This document shows positions 8,509-17,827 of a stretch of DNA of 64,000 bases, in pieces. A program made the translations under genes and the position numbers. This DNA is from Bacteroides faecis MAJ27 (GTDB lineage: Bacteria; Bacteroidota; Bacteroidia; Bacteroidales; Bacteroidaceae): NCBI RefSeq assembly GCF_900106755.1, contig NZ_FNNN01000017.1, positions 62,001 through 126,000 on the forward strand, written 5' to 3'. A model generated the notes under the pieces. The model was not told where the DNA came from, made no database searches, and saw nothing but the letters and a program-made list of their open reading frames with translations. Position 1 is the stretch's first letter; each line of letters opens with the position of its first letter.

Positions 8509-9957
8509 ATGAATAGATGCTTTATTGCTGCGCTGACGTTGTGTACAATGTTTGGATGTAAAGAGGACTTTAAAGACCCTACTATATGGGATTTGAGGCC
8601 ATGCGATCCGTCAAGACCAATTGAGTTTACGGATTTTACTCCGAAAGAGGGAGGAGTACGTACCCGAATGTATATCATGGGGTCTAATTTTGGTACGGAT
8701 GAATCCAAAATTCATGTTACTATTGGTGGTAAGAAAGCCCCTGTGATTGCTTCTAATGGTAATAAAATTCATTGTATGCTGCCTTCTCGTGCTTATTCCG
8801 GTATTGTAAATGTGGTAATCAAGGACAAAGATGAAAATGTGGTAACTGATTATACTTTTGAAGAAAAAGTTAATTATCAGTCAAGAAAAGTCGTGGGTAC
8901 TTTGTTAAGAAATGTAGATCCGAATACAGGAGCAGCTCCATTTCAAGATGGTTCCTTTGACGATGGAGCTGGACTACCTTATTCAGATTGGATGATGTTC
9001 GATCCAAAATCTGAAAATGGAGATAAAGTTATTTTTACCTCAAATTATGAGGGGGGAAGCGAAGGGCTTCGTGCTGTAAATCTTACCAAGAGAACAATCA
9101 CCACGCTTTACTCAGGAAGCCGTTCACCTTTTATGCAAACTTTTGAACTTTCAGCTGATGCTGATACCATTTTGATTCCTGACGATAACTGGAATCATAC
9201 ATTCGGTAATGTGGAGAAACCAAACATCTGGTATGCTCTTCGTTCTGAAAACTTTAGCAAGTTGCGCCCATATTGTTATGGTCCGAGCGCTTATTCAGTA
9301 GCATATATGCCCGACGGAACGGTCTTTTATACGGTTTGGTCAAACGGTTCCGTTATAAAGATGGACCGAAATGCACAGGCGCCTCCCTATATGGACAGAA
9401 GAAATCAGGTGATGTGTTCTATGAACCAAGTGTCCATTGACAAAGAACAACAGATTAAGATAAAAGCACATCCGGAAGGTAGATATGTCTTGATTTTCAG
9501 CCGCAATACAGGGGCAATTTACAAATGTGACTATGATGCTGAAACGCGAATGTTAAGCGGATTGCAGCTCTATGCCGGGGATTATTACAGTCTGAACAAC
9601 GCGAATAATCTTCAAGAGGGACCGGGTGCTCAAGCTCGTTTTGGTCGCCCGTGGGGAGGTGATTTTGCCAAGAATGCTGGGTACGTAAACAGACCGGACG
9701 GAGATATGTACGATTTTTGTTTTGTAGACCAGGTGGGACACTGTATGTGGAGAATTACCCCAGACCGCATTTGCTCCATTATCGCCGGACGTAGCAATTA
9801 TACAGCAGATGGTAAGTATACAGGCTATATTGACGGGGACCCTCTACACGAAGCACGTTTCAACTGGCCGAGAGCCTGTACTTACGATGCAGATGAAGAA
9901 ACCTTTTATCTGGTAGATAACGGTAACCATTGTATCCGCTATCTAAGAACCGAATAA
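8509..9957 (+). CDS. TIG/IPT-domain and NHL-repeat lipoprotein
   Basis: Predicted surface lipoprotein of 482 residues. The lipobox ends at Cys17 and is followed by KEDF, which fits the acidic lipoprotein export signal seen in Bacteroidetes surface lipoproteins. Residues about 35-120 form an IPT/TIG immunoglobulin-like fold (FTPKEGGVRTRMYIMGSNFG...). The rest resembles NHL/beta-propeller repeats (GPGAQARFGRPWGGDFAK, GYIDGDPLHEARFNWPRACTYDADEETFYLVDNGNHCIRYL). Proteins of this design are common beside SusC/SusD pairs and are thought to bind glycan or scaffold the complex. It is the first gene of a tightly spaced operon, 25 bases ahead of SusC. No catalytic residues can be assigned. Confidence 0.88.
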   Translation: MNRCFIAALTLCTMFGCKEDFKDPTIWDLRPCDPSRPIEFTDFTPKEGGVRTRMYIMGSNFGTDESKIHVTIGGKKAPVIASNGNKIHCMLPSRAYSGIVNVVIKDKDENVVTDYTFEEKVNYQSRKVVGTLLRNVDPNTGAAPFQDGSFDDGAGLPYSDWMMFDPKSENGDKVIFTSNYEGGSEGLRAVNLTKRTITTLYSGSRSPFMQTFELSADADTILIPDDNWNHTFGNVEKPNIWYALRSENFSKLRPYCYGPSAYSVAYMPDGTVFYTVWSNGSVIKMDRNAQAPPYMDRRNQVMCSMNQVSIDKEQQIKIKAHPEGRYVLIFSRNTGAIYKCDYDAETRMLSGLQLYAGDYYSLNNANNLQEGPGAQARFGRPWGGDFAKNAGYVNRPDGDMYDFCFVDQVGHCMWRITPDRICSIIAGRSNYTADGKYTGYIDGDPLHEARFNWPRACTYDADEETFYLVDNGNHCIRYLRTE

Positions 9958-9982
9958 TACTATTAAAAATATACTATTAAAA

Positions 9983-12900
9983 ATGAAAAAAGTAGTCGTC
10001 TTATTGTTTTTAGTATTGGGGATCATCAACGTCTCTCATGCTCAAGAACAACAAATAGAAGTTACTGGTATTGTAACTGATGCTAATAAAGAACCTCTTA
10101 TCGGTGCAAATATCATAGTGAAAAACATGCCGGGATTTGGTGTGATGACTGATATGGAAGGACATTATAAAATAAAAGTCCCTGAATTTTCTACTTTAAT
10201 TTATTCTTATATTGGATTTAAAAACGAGGAAATACTGGTAAAAGGAAGAAAATTAATCAATGTGGTGATGAAAGAAAACGAAACCACCTCATTGGATGAA
10301 GTAACCATCACCGGTACAGGTGTTCAGAAGAAAATTACAGTCACAGGTGCGGTGACTACGGTAGATGTTGCTCAACTGAGAACGCCAAGTGCCAGTATTA
10401 CCAATGCATTGGCCGGTAATATACCAGGAATTATGGCACGCCAGACTTCCGGACAACCGGGTGAAAACATTTCAGAGTTTTGGATTCGAGGTATTTCAAC
10501 TTTTGGTGCAGGTTCCGGTGCACTGGTCCTTGTGGACGGATTTGAACGTAGTATGAACGAACTCAATGTGGAAGATATTGAATCGTTTTCCGTATTGAAA
10601 GATGCTTCTGCCACTGCCATTTACGGTTCTCGCGGCGCTAACGGTGTAGTATTGATTACTACCAAACGCGGATGCGAAGGTAAGACAAGAGTAAATGCCA
10701 AGATAGAAACTTCATACAGCGCACGCACGAAAACACCGAAATTTGTAGATGGTGTCAGATACGTACAAATGGTGAATGAGGCATTTACTACACGTAGTAA
10801 ACCAGCTCCATACTCAGATGGAGATATTGAGCTGTTTGCCAACGGACTAGACCCTGAATTATTCCCCAATGTTGATTGGATGGATCTTATCCTTAAAAAA
10901 GGTGCTCCTATTTATCGGGCTACTGTTGATTTAAGTGGTGGTGGAACCACAGCACGCTATTTTGTTTCCGCCAGCTATGTAGACGAAGGAGGTATGTATA
11001 AAACCGATGAAGGTCTCAAAGACTATGATACCAACGCAAACTATCGTCGCTGGAACTATCGTATGAATGTAGACTTAAATCTGACAAAGACAACTTTGCT
11101 GAAAGTGGGTATAGGCGGTTCACTAGATAAGCAGAATCAGCCTGGAGGCACTCCTGAACAGATTTGGGCTTCAGTCCTTTCATATAATCCCATTGCAACA
11201 CCAGTGAAATATAAAGACGGAAAATGGGCTGCACAAGGTAGTAACAATCAAGTGAATCCATGGCTATTAGTCACTCAGATGGGTTATACAGAAAACTGGA
11301 ACAATAAGATTCAGACGAACATCAATTTAGAACAGGATTTGAAATTTGTCACTCCCGGATTGAAATTCTACGGCCGGTTTGGATATGATACAAATACTCA
11401 CAATAGTAAAGCTCATCTCAAATGGCCTGACATGTGGAAAGCTCAAAACAAACGCAATAGTTTTGGAGAATTGGAATTCACAAAAGTAGAAAACGAACAT
11501 TTAATGTCCATCCATCCGATTTCAACAGGTGAACGTAAAGAATATCTGGAAGCTGAACTGCACTATAACAGAACATTTGGCGATCATTTGGTAGGTGGAG
11601 TATTGAAATACACACAGGAAAAGATTGTAAATACTTCTGAGAATTTTGAGAAAAATGCAATTCAGGCCATCGATCGCCGTCATCAGGGCTTAGCCGGACG
11701 TTTTACTTATGGATGGAAATATCGTTATTTTGTCGATTTCAACTTCGGTTATAACGGTTCTGAAAATTTTGCCAAAGGATATCAGTTCGGTTTCTTCCCT
11801 GCTTATTCTGTAGCATGGAATATTGCAGAAGAACCCATTATCAGGAAGAATCTTATCTGGATGAACATGTTCAAGTTACGTTATTCATTCGGTAAGGTAG
11901 GTAATGATTTCCTAGCCACTCGTTTCCCTTATTTGTCTACATATAAGACTGAAGATAAATATGGATACCACTACGGAGATATAGGTACAGCGAATTCAAG
12001 CGGTGTGTTCTATCCGGGGTTGACTTATAGTAAATTCGCATCGAGAAACATTACATGGGAAGTTTCCGAAAAACATGACCTAGGATTAGATTTCTCTTTA
12101 TTCAACGACAAATTGAACGGTACAATCGACTATTTCCACGAACAACGTGAAGGAATTTACATGCAACGTTCCTATCTGCCTTTCAGCATTGGATTGTTGG
12201 AGTACCAACCTTTTGCCAATGTGGGATCTGTTAAATCAGAAGGATTTGATGGTAACATTGCCTACAATCATAAGTTGGGTGAAGTCGATTTCACATTCCG
12301 TGCCAACATGACTTATAGCAAGAATGAAATCAAGGAATATGACGAGGTTTACAGTCGCTATGGCTACACCAGACAAAAAGGTTTTCGTGTGGGACAGTTA
12401 CGCGGATTGATTGCTGAAGGATTGTTCCGTGATTACGAGGAAATCCGGAACAGCCCAACCCAAACCTTCGGAGATGTAGCACCAGGTGATATCAAATATA
12501 AAGATGTTAATGGTGACGGATTGATTACAGACGCTGACGTTGTGCCTATCGGTGCTACAGACAAGCCTAATTTGATTTATGGTTTTGGTTTGTCGGCTAT
12601 GTGGAAAGGATTTGACTTCAATCTGCATTTCCAGGGAGCAGGAAAATCAACGTTCTCTATTGAAGGTGCTGTAGCTTATCCATTCAGCCAAGGATATTGG
12701 GGGAATATTATGACTGATGTTGACGGAAATTATTGGTCATTGGGAAAAAATGAAAACCCGAATGCTAAATACCCACGTCTAAGCTTCGGAGGTAATGCCA
12801 ATAACTACCGTACATCTACCTATTGGATGCGCGATGGCTCTTACCTACGTTTAAAGAACCTGGAAGTAGGTTATACTTTACCTACGAAATGGACCAATCG

Positions 12901-13054
12901 GATTCATTTGAATAAAATACGTGTTTACTTTATGGGTACAAACTTATTAACTTTCTCTAAATTCGATCTTTGGGATCCGGAAATGGGAAGTACTACAGGT
13001 GAGAAATATCCGTTAAGCAGAACCTTTACACTTGGATTAACCTTGAATTTATAA
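9983..13054 (+). CDS. SusC-like TonB-dependent oligosaccharide transporter (no STN domain)
   Basis: Outer-membrane transporter of 1023 residues. The signal peptide (MKKVVVLLFLVLGIINVSHA) leads directly into a carboxypeptidase-regulatory-like domain at about 25-100 (VTGIVTDANKEPLIGANIIVK). The TonB-box region is DEVTITGTG, then the plug (SITNALAGNIPGIMARQTSGQPG, NVEDIESFSVLKDASATAIYGSRGANGVVLI) and a 22-strand-type barrel ending TFTLGLTLNL. There is no STN domain, so FecR/ECF control is not expected and a hybrid two-component or other regulator would be usual; none is in the window. It is followed 22 bases later by its SusD partner. Confidence 0.95.
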   Translation: MKKVVVLLFLVLGIINVSHAQEQQIEVTGIVTDANKEPLIGANIIVKNMPGFGVMTDMEGHYKIKVPEFSTLIYSYIGFKNEEILVKGRKLINVVMKENETTSLDEVTITGTGVQKKITVTGAVTTVDVAQLRTPSASITNALAGNIPGIMARQTSGQPGENISEFWIRGISTFGAGSGALVLVDGFERSMNELNVEDIESFSVLKDASATAIYGSRGANGVVLITTKRGCEGKTRVNAKIETSYSARTKTPKFVDGVRYVQMVNEAFTTRSKPAPYSDGDIELFANGLDPELFPNVDWMDLILKKGAPIYRATVDLSGGGTTARYFVSASYVDEGGMYKTDEGLKDYDTNANYRRWNYRMNVDLNLTKTTLLKVGIGGSLDKQNQPGGTPEQIWASVLSYNPIATPVKYKDGKWAAQGSNNQVNPWLLVTQMGYTENWNNKIQTNINLEQDLKFVTPGLKFYGRFGYDTNTHNSKAHLKWPDMWKAQNKRNSFGELEFTKVENEHLMSIHPISTGERKEYLEAELHYNRTFGDHLVGGVLKYTQEKIVNTSENFEKNAIQAIDRRHQGLAGRFTYGWKYRYFVDFNFGYNGSENFAKGYQFGFFPAYSVAWNIAEEPIIRKNLIWMNMFKLRYSFGKVGNDFLATRFPYLSTYKTEDKYGYHYGDIGTANSSGVFYPGLTYSKFASRNITWEVSEKHDLGLDFSLFNDKLNGTIDYFHEQREGIYMQRSYLPFSIGLLEYQPFANVGSVKSEGFDGNIAYNHKLGEVDFTFRANMTYSKNEIKEYDEVYSRYGYTRQKGFRVGQLRGLIAEGLFRDYEEIRNSPTQTFGDVAPGDIKYKDVNGDGLITDADVVPIGATDKPNLIYGFGLSAMWKGFDFNLHFQGAGKSTFSIEGAVAYPFSQGYWGNIMTDVDGNYWSLGKNENPNAKYPRLSFGGNANNYRTSTYWMRDGSYLRLKNLEVGYTLPTKWTNRIHLNKIRVYFMGTNLLTFSKFDLWDPEMGSTTGEKYPLSRTFTLGLTLNL

Positions 13055-13076
13055 TCCTAAAACATATCAGAGAAAT

Positions 13077-15134
13077 ATGAATAGAAAATTATATACTTTA
13101 ATAGGAATTGCGATTACCTCTTTGGGAATAGGTTTCTCTTCTTGTTCTGATTATTTGAATGTTGAAAAGAACTTCAACGATATGCAATCGGAACAAAAGA
13201 TTTTCACAGACAGAAATTATACGATGCAATGGCTGTCTTATTGTTATAGCCGTTTATTGGGTGATAATGTTGAAGTAGGACATTCGAAGTTTTGTCCGCA
13301 AAACTTTGCAGACGATCAGGTCTTTACTGAAACCTATGACCGCTACAAGGCATACAAGTTAGGAGAAATCGGCTATGGATACGACAATGGTTATGACGGT
13401 TATTACCAAAATAGTTGGAAATGGTCATATGCTGCCATATATCAGGCTACCGTGCTGATTAACAAAGTAGATCAGAATACAGCTTTTACAGAAGAAGAGG
13501 TTCTTGATATTAAAGGACAGGCTCGTTTCCTTCGCGCTTATTTCTACTGGCTTTTGTTGAAAAGATATGGTCCTATTCCTTTGATGCCAGCTTCTGGCGT
13601 GGACTATACAAAGTCTTATGATGAATTAAGCATCTCACGCAACACCTACGAAGAATGTGTGGATTTCATTGCTGAAGAGATGAAACAAGCTGCTAAGGAA
13701 TTGCCCGAACGACGCGATAACCTAAACATTGCACGCCCCACAAGAGGAGCTGCACTAGCTGTTCGTGCTAAAGCTTATCTGTACGGTGCCAGTCCTCTGG
13801 CAAACGGTAATACAGAAATGGCAGACTTTGTGGATAAAACCGGACGTAAGCTGATTCCCCAGAAATATAGTGAAGAAAAATGGGCAAAAGCTGCTGCAGC
13901 GGCAAGAGATGTCATAGAAGGAAACTGGTACAAGCTTTATACGGCTAAATTTCGTGAAGAACAAGTAGAAGGTGATTATGCTAATCCGAAGACGATAGTT
14001 CCTCCTTATCATCCTGTATATTCAAAAGCAAACTTCCCCGACGGATGGAAAGATATCGATCCACTTGAATCATATCGTTCAGTCTTCAATGGTGAAGTAA
14101 ATTTCTTCAATAATCCAGAAATGATTTTTAGCCGTGTCATAAACAACGGAGCTGAGCTTCATCCTGACTTAGGTGATTTCAGTGATGTGCTGGACATGGT
14201 GAGACACCAGATGCCTGCCTCTTTAGGAGGATGGAATATCCATAGTATGACAATGAAACAATGTGATGCATATGATATGGCTGACGGTACGGCATTCGAC
14301 CGCAAAAAATGTCTGAAAGGATTTGCAGGACCGGAAAATAAAAAAGACCGTCCTTATGACAATCTAGAAGACGGAGTATGGATGGGATATGCCAACCGAG
14401 AACCGCGTTTCTACGCATCTGTAGGTTACAATGGTGCACGTTGGAACTGTACTTCTGCCACAGGCGACGGTTCGGAAGTTGTGAAGAACCAGCAAGTATG
14501 GTATTATCGTGGATCAAAAGACGGACGTTCCAACAATAGCGAACGCTGGCTAGCCACAGGAATCGGCATAAAAAAATATATTCATCCAAGTGATTGTTAT
14601 GTTAACAATGGAACTGCTCTTCCAAAAGTAGAACCGGCACTCCGCTATGCTGACATTTTAATTTCGTATGCCGAAGCGTTGAACAATATTGAAGAAGGAA
14701 ATAATTATCAGATTGAATCATGGGATGGTAGTACAACCTATACCGTGCGTCGTGATATTAATGAAATGCGAAGAGGTATGAAACCAGTGCGTATGCGTGC
14801 AGGAGTACCTGATTTTCCTGATGGCATTTATAACAATCGTAAATTGTTCTTTACACGAGTAGTGCATGAACGTCAAGTGGAATTCTTTAATGAAAGCCAA
14901 CGATACTATGATGTACGCCGTTGGAAAATAGCTCCAGAGCACGAAGGTGCGCAAATATATGGTTGTAATGTAATGATGGACGAAGCAAATAGAGAAATGT
15001 TTTATACTCCTGTAAGAGTGAGTGGAGTTCAAACAGCCTTTTCACGGAAACAGTATTTCTGGCCTGTGAATTATGATGAATTGCAACGGAATAAAAATAT
15101 GACTCAAGCTCCCGGTTGGCAAGATTATGATTAA
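13077..15134 (+). CDS. SusD/RagB-family glycan-binding lipoprotein
   Basis: Surface lipoprotein of 685 residues that caps the SusC barrel and captures oligosaccharides. Lipid attachment is predicted at Cys23 (SSCSDYLNVEKNF). Helical TPR-like SusD segments are seen in DIKGQARFLRAYFYWLLLKRYGPIPLMP and PALRYADILISYAEALNNIEEG. The C-terminal family block is VVHERQVEFFNESQRYYDVRRWK, and the tail is NKNMTQAPGWQDYD. It sits between SusC and two accessory lipoproteins in one operon. Confidence 0.95.
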   Translation: MNRKLYTLIGIAITSLGIGFSSCSDYLNVEKNFNDMQSEQKIFTDRNYTMQWLSYCYSRLLGDNVEVGHSKFCPQNFADDQVFTETYDRYKAYKLGEIGYGYDNGYDGYYQNSWKWSYAAIYQATVLINKVDQNTAFTEEEVLDIKGQARFLRAYFYWLLLKRYGPIPLMPASGVDYTKSYDELSISRNTYEECVDFIAEEMKQAAKELPERRDNLNIARPTRGAALAVRAKAYLYGASPLANGNTEMADFVDKTGRKLIPQKYSEEKWAKAAAAARDVIEGNWYKLYTAKFREEQVEGDYANPKTIVPPYHPVYSKANFPDGWKDIDPLESYRSVFNGEVNFFNNPEMIFSRVINNGAELHPDLGDFSDVLDMVRHQMPASLGGWNIHSMTMKQCDAYDMADGTAFDRKKCLKGFAGPENKKDRPYDNLEDGVWMGYANREPRFYASVGYNGARWNCTSATGDGSEVVKNQQVWYYRGSKDGRSNNSERWLATGIGIKKYIHPSDCYVNNGTALPKVEPALRYADILISYAEALNNIEEGNNYQIESWDGSTTYTVRRDINEMRRGMKPVRMRAGVPDFPDGIYNNRKLFFTRVVHERQVEFFNESQRYYDVRRWKIAPEHEGAQIYGCNVMMDEANREMFYTPVRVSGVQTAFSRKQYFWPVNYDELQRNKNMTQAPGWQDYD

Positions 15135-15162
15135 TGATATAATGTTTTAAAGAATGTATAAT

Positions 15163-16170
15163 ATGAAAAACTATATAGTAAGTTCACTGTTGGGGTTATG
15201 CGTTTTGTGTAGTTCTTGCAATGATGAATGGAAGGACGAATTGTATACTGAAATGATTTCCTTTAAAGCTACCCCTGGCAGCAATGGTGTACACGATATT
15301 TATATGCGTTACCAACCTGATGGTACTGGCAAGTTTAAACTTCCAGTCATTGTCAGTGGGTCGCAAAACAATGCCCGCGATATTGATGTGAAAATCAGTG
15401 TAGATAATGATACTATAAATGATTTGAATATTGAGAAATACTCTAACCGCCAGGATTTGTGGTATCATCAACTTCCGGAAAAATATTATTCGTTTCCCAC
15501 AGGAAATGTTTGTCACATTCCTAGTGGAAAGAATACCGAGACCTATCAAATAGATTTTAATCTGAAAGGAATTGACTTGAATGAAAAGTGGATACTTCCA
15601 CTAAGTATAGATAGTGATCCTTTGTATGTTCAGAATTTATGGAAAGGGCGTAATAAAGCATTATTGCATATACATCTATTTAATGATTTTTCAGGTGAAT
15701 ATGTTGCCAATGCGATGAACATTTATTTGGGTGATAATAATAATGACCCAGCTACAGTATCTAGTCGTGAGTTGCGCGTAGTAGATGAAAAAAGTGTCTT
15801 TTTCTATGCTGGAACTTGGTGGGAGGAAGATGAAAATCGTGACAAATATAAAGTACTTGTTACCTTTGGTGAAGGTACATCAGATGAAAAAGGTGTTGTA
15901 ACAGGACCAGTTGAGATAAGTGCAATGGATCCGGACAATCCAACTCATATTAAATCCTATGGTAATTGTTATTATCGTAGAAGTATAGAAAATCATCCGA
16001 CGGAACCATTTATGGAAAAACATGTTACAGTGATATACCTAAATTATTACTATACAGATAATACTTCCGACCCTCTGAATCCGATTCGCTATCGTGCAAC
16101 TGGAAGTATGGCAATGCAACGTACAATCAATACACTGATTCCGGATGAAGACCAGGCTATTCAGTGGTAA
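15163..16170 (+). CDS. SusE-position surface lipoprotein, DUF4973/DUF1735-like
   Basis: Lipoprotein of 335 residues from ATG 15163 (an in-frame ATG at 15154 adds three residues). The signal ends at Cys19 (CSSCNDEWKDEL), with an acidic export signal after it. The N-terminal half, about residues 25-160, resembles DUF1735 (KLPVIVSGSQNNARDIDVKISVD, YHQLPEKYYSFP, IPSGKNTETYQIDF). The C-terminal half resembles DUF4973 (SGEYVANAMNIYLGD..., GSMAMQRTINTLIPDEDQ). Such proteins sit at the SusE/SusF position and are presumed glycan binders. It has no enzyme motif. It is operonic with SusD upstream and the discoidin protein 27 bases downstream. Confidence 0.82.
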   Translation: MKNYIVSSLLGLCVLCSSCNDEWKDELYTEMISFKATPGSNGVHDIYMRYQPDGTGKFKLPVIVSGSQNNARDIDVKISVDNDTINDLNIEKYSNRQDLWYHQLPEKYYSFPTGNVCHIPSGKNTETYQIDFNLKGIDLNEKWILPLSIDSDPLYVQNLWKGRNKALLHIHLFNDFSGEYVANAMNIYLGDNNNDPATVSSRELRVVDEKSVFFYAGTWWEEDENRDKYKVLVTFGEGTSDEKGVVTGPVEISAMDPDNPTHIKSYGNCYYRRSIENHPTEPFMEKHVTVIYLNYYYTDNTSDPLNPIRYRATGSMAMQRTINTLIPDEDQAIQW

Positions 16171-16197
16171 TTTTAATATGAATAAACTTATAAGTAT

Positions 16198-17706
16198 ATG
16201 AAACATTTAGCATGCAAATTTATATTGTTTGTAGGGATGATAATCGCTGTTTCTTGCAGTGATTCTGAAGACGGAATTGTAGATAATTATACCGATGAAC
16301 AATATGTACCCACTAATAATATCCTTTATGTGAAGGAATATGGGAAACAGGAAATGAATATGAATACAGTAGAGTCTTCTCCGGTATACTGCATTCATGT
16401 TGCAAAGGCTGGAATTGACAAGTCTCTACCTGCCCATGCGAAATTGTCTATCATCGATCAGGAAGAGCTAAACAAAACTTATGGGCTGATGGATAATATA
16501 GATTATCGTATTATTCCTAAGGAAACCTACTCTTTTTCAGTATCTACTACGGATTTGGAGTTTCAATCACAGGAAGGGAGTAAAGAAGTTAATGTAACTT
16601 TCCATTCAGATTTGATTTATGAAGAAATGAAGAAGAATGAAGGAGTCCAATATGTTTTACCAATCAGACTTCATAGTGAGAAGGACTCTGTTGACGTGCT
16701 GAAAAACGATATTCTTCTGTTAGTAGATGTAAAACAGCCTCAAATAACATTCAAAAAAGAGGAAGTACATTCCACTATGAAATTCAAAAATGTGGATGTA
16801 CAGTTAGAGGCAAATCTTCGAAACATTCTGTCAAAATGGGATTTCACTTGTTCATTGAGCGATGATAATAAAGAAGTTTTAGTCAATGAATATAATAAAC
16901 AGCATGGGACTGGTTATTTACCGATGCCATCAACTGCTTATGAACTCCCAAATTTAGTTTTCAAGAAAGGTATTAACGAAGCTAATTTAACAATACCAGT
17001 TTCCCGTACTCCACTTGAAAGTGACAGGAATTATCTGTTGCCTTTGAAAATTCAAAGCATATCTTTGACAGGATTTGCTGTGAGTGATGAAGTTTGCTAT
17101 TTGAGTTTGAATAATCCCAAGTATATAGTGGAAGATTGCGACCGTAGCACTTGGAGTGTCGTATTTTGCAATAGTGACCAAAAAAATGCTCCTTGGGGCG
17201 GTGGTGGAGATGGCGGTGGCGTTGGTATGTTATTTGACAACAACCTTTATACGTACTGGCATGCCAATTATGAAGCTGCCAATGATGATAATCAAAATCC
17301 GCAACAATTTCAGGGTTCACGGGATCTCCCTCATACGATTGTGGTAGATATGAAAAAAACAGTTCTTATTCATAGCTTAGGTTGGGTTCAACGTCAGAAT
17401 AACGACTATCAAGACGTAAAGAAAATTGAATATTATGTGTCTGATGATGCAGAATTCATACTTGGTGGTAAAGAAGATTACACTCCTGTCGCTTTGAATA
17501 ATTGGGAATATCTGACGGAACGTTCGTACCAGAAAATCAATGATGTGCAGTGGGAAAAGGTTTCAGATGAATACTTAACAAAAAAAATAAAAGGACATCT
17601 GTTGAAAATAAAAATTGTGGAGTCTTATCGTCCACCTCACTTGTCTAGCGGAAGTGAACTATTTGTAAAACAGATAGTAGCTATTGATGGAGAGCCTGTA
17701 AAATAA
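16198..17706 (+). CDS. DUF1735-repeat and F5/8 type C (discoidin) lipoprotein
   Basis: Surface lipoprotein of 502 residues; the lipobox gives Cys20 (SCSDSEDG). Two DUF1735-like (BT_3987-type) beta domains lie at about 35-170 and 180-305, with repeated patterns such as DYRIIPKETYSF and TGYLPMPSTAYELP. From about 315 onward there is an F5/8 type C carbohydrate-binding module (LFDNNLYTYWHANYEA, PHTIVVDMKKTVLIHSLGWVQRQN, VEYYVSDD-like). It probably binds polysaccharide at the cell surface. It ends the SusC/SusD transport unit; the GH36 gene starts 121 bases later. The glycine-rich stretch WGGGGDGGGVG at about 325 is normal for a linker or loop entering the module. Confidence 0.85.
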   Translation: MKHLACKFILFVGMIIAVSCSDSEDGIVDNYTDEQYVPTNNILYVKEYGKQEMNMNTVESSPVYCIHVAKAGIDKSLPAHAKLSIIDQEELNKTYGLMDNIDYRIIPKETYSFSVSTTDLEFQSQEGSKEVNVTFHSDLIYEEMKKNEGVQYVLPIRLHSEKDSVDVLKNDILLLVDVKQPQITFKKEEVHSTMKFKNVDVQLEANLRNILSKWDFTCSLSDDNKEVLVNEYNKQHGTGYLPMPSTAYELPNLVFKKGINEANLTIPVSRTPLESDRNYLLPLKIQSISLTGFAVSDEVCYLSLNNPKYIVEDCDRSTWSVVFCNSDQKNAPWGGGGDGGGVGMLFDNNLYTYWHANYEAANDDNQNPQQFQGSRDLPHTIVVDMKKTVLIHSLGWVQRQNNDYQDVKKIEYYVSDDAEFILGGKEDYTPVALNNWEYLTERSYQKINDVQWEKVSDEYLTKKIKGHLLKIKIVESYRPPHLSSGSELFVKQIVAIDGEPVK

Positions 17707-17827
17707 TGAGTTTGGAAGACTATAATTGCAGAATGTAACTCATAAAGCTTATGGGTCCATTTGTAATCCTTAAATAAAAATGTGTGTACAAATTACAACA
17801 ATTTGTTTAATTGAACAATTATAAAAA

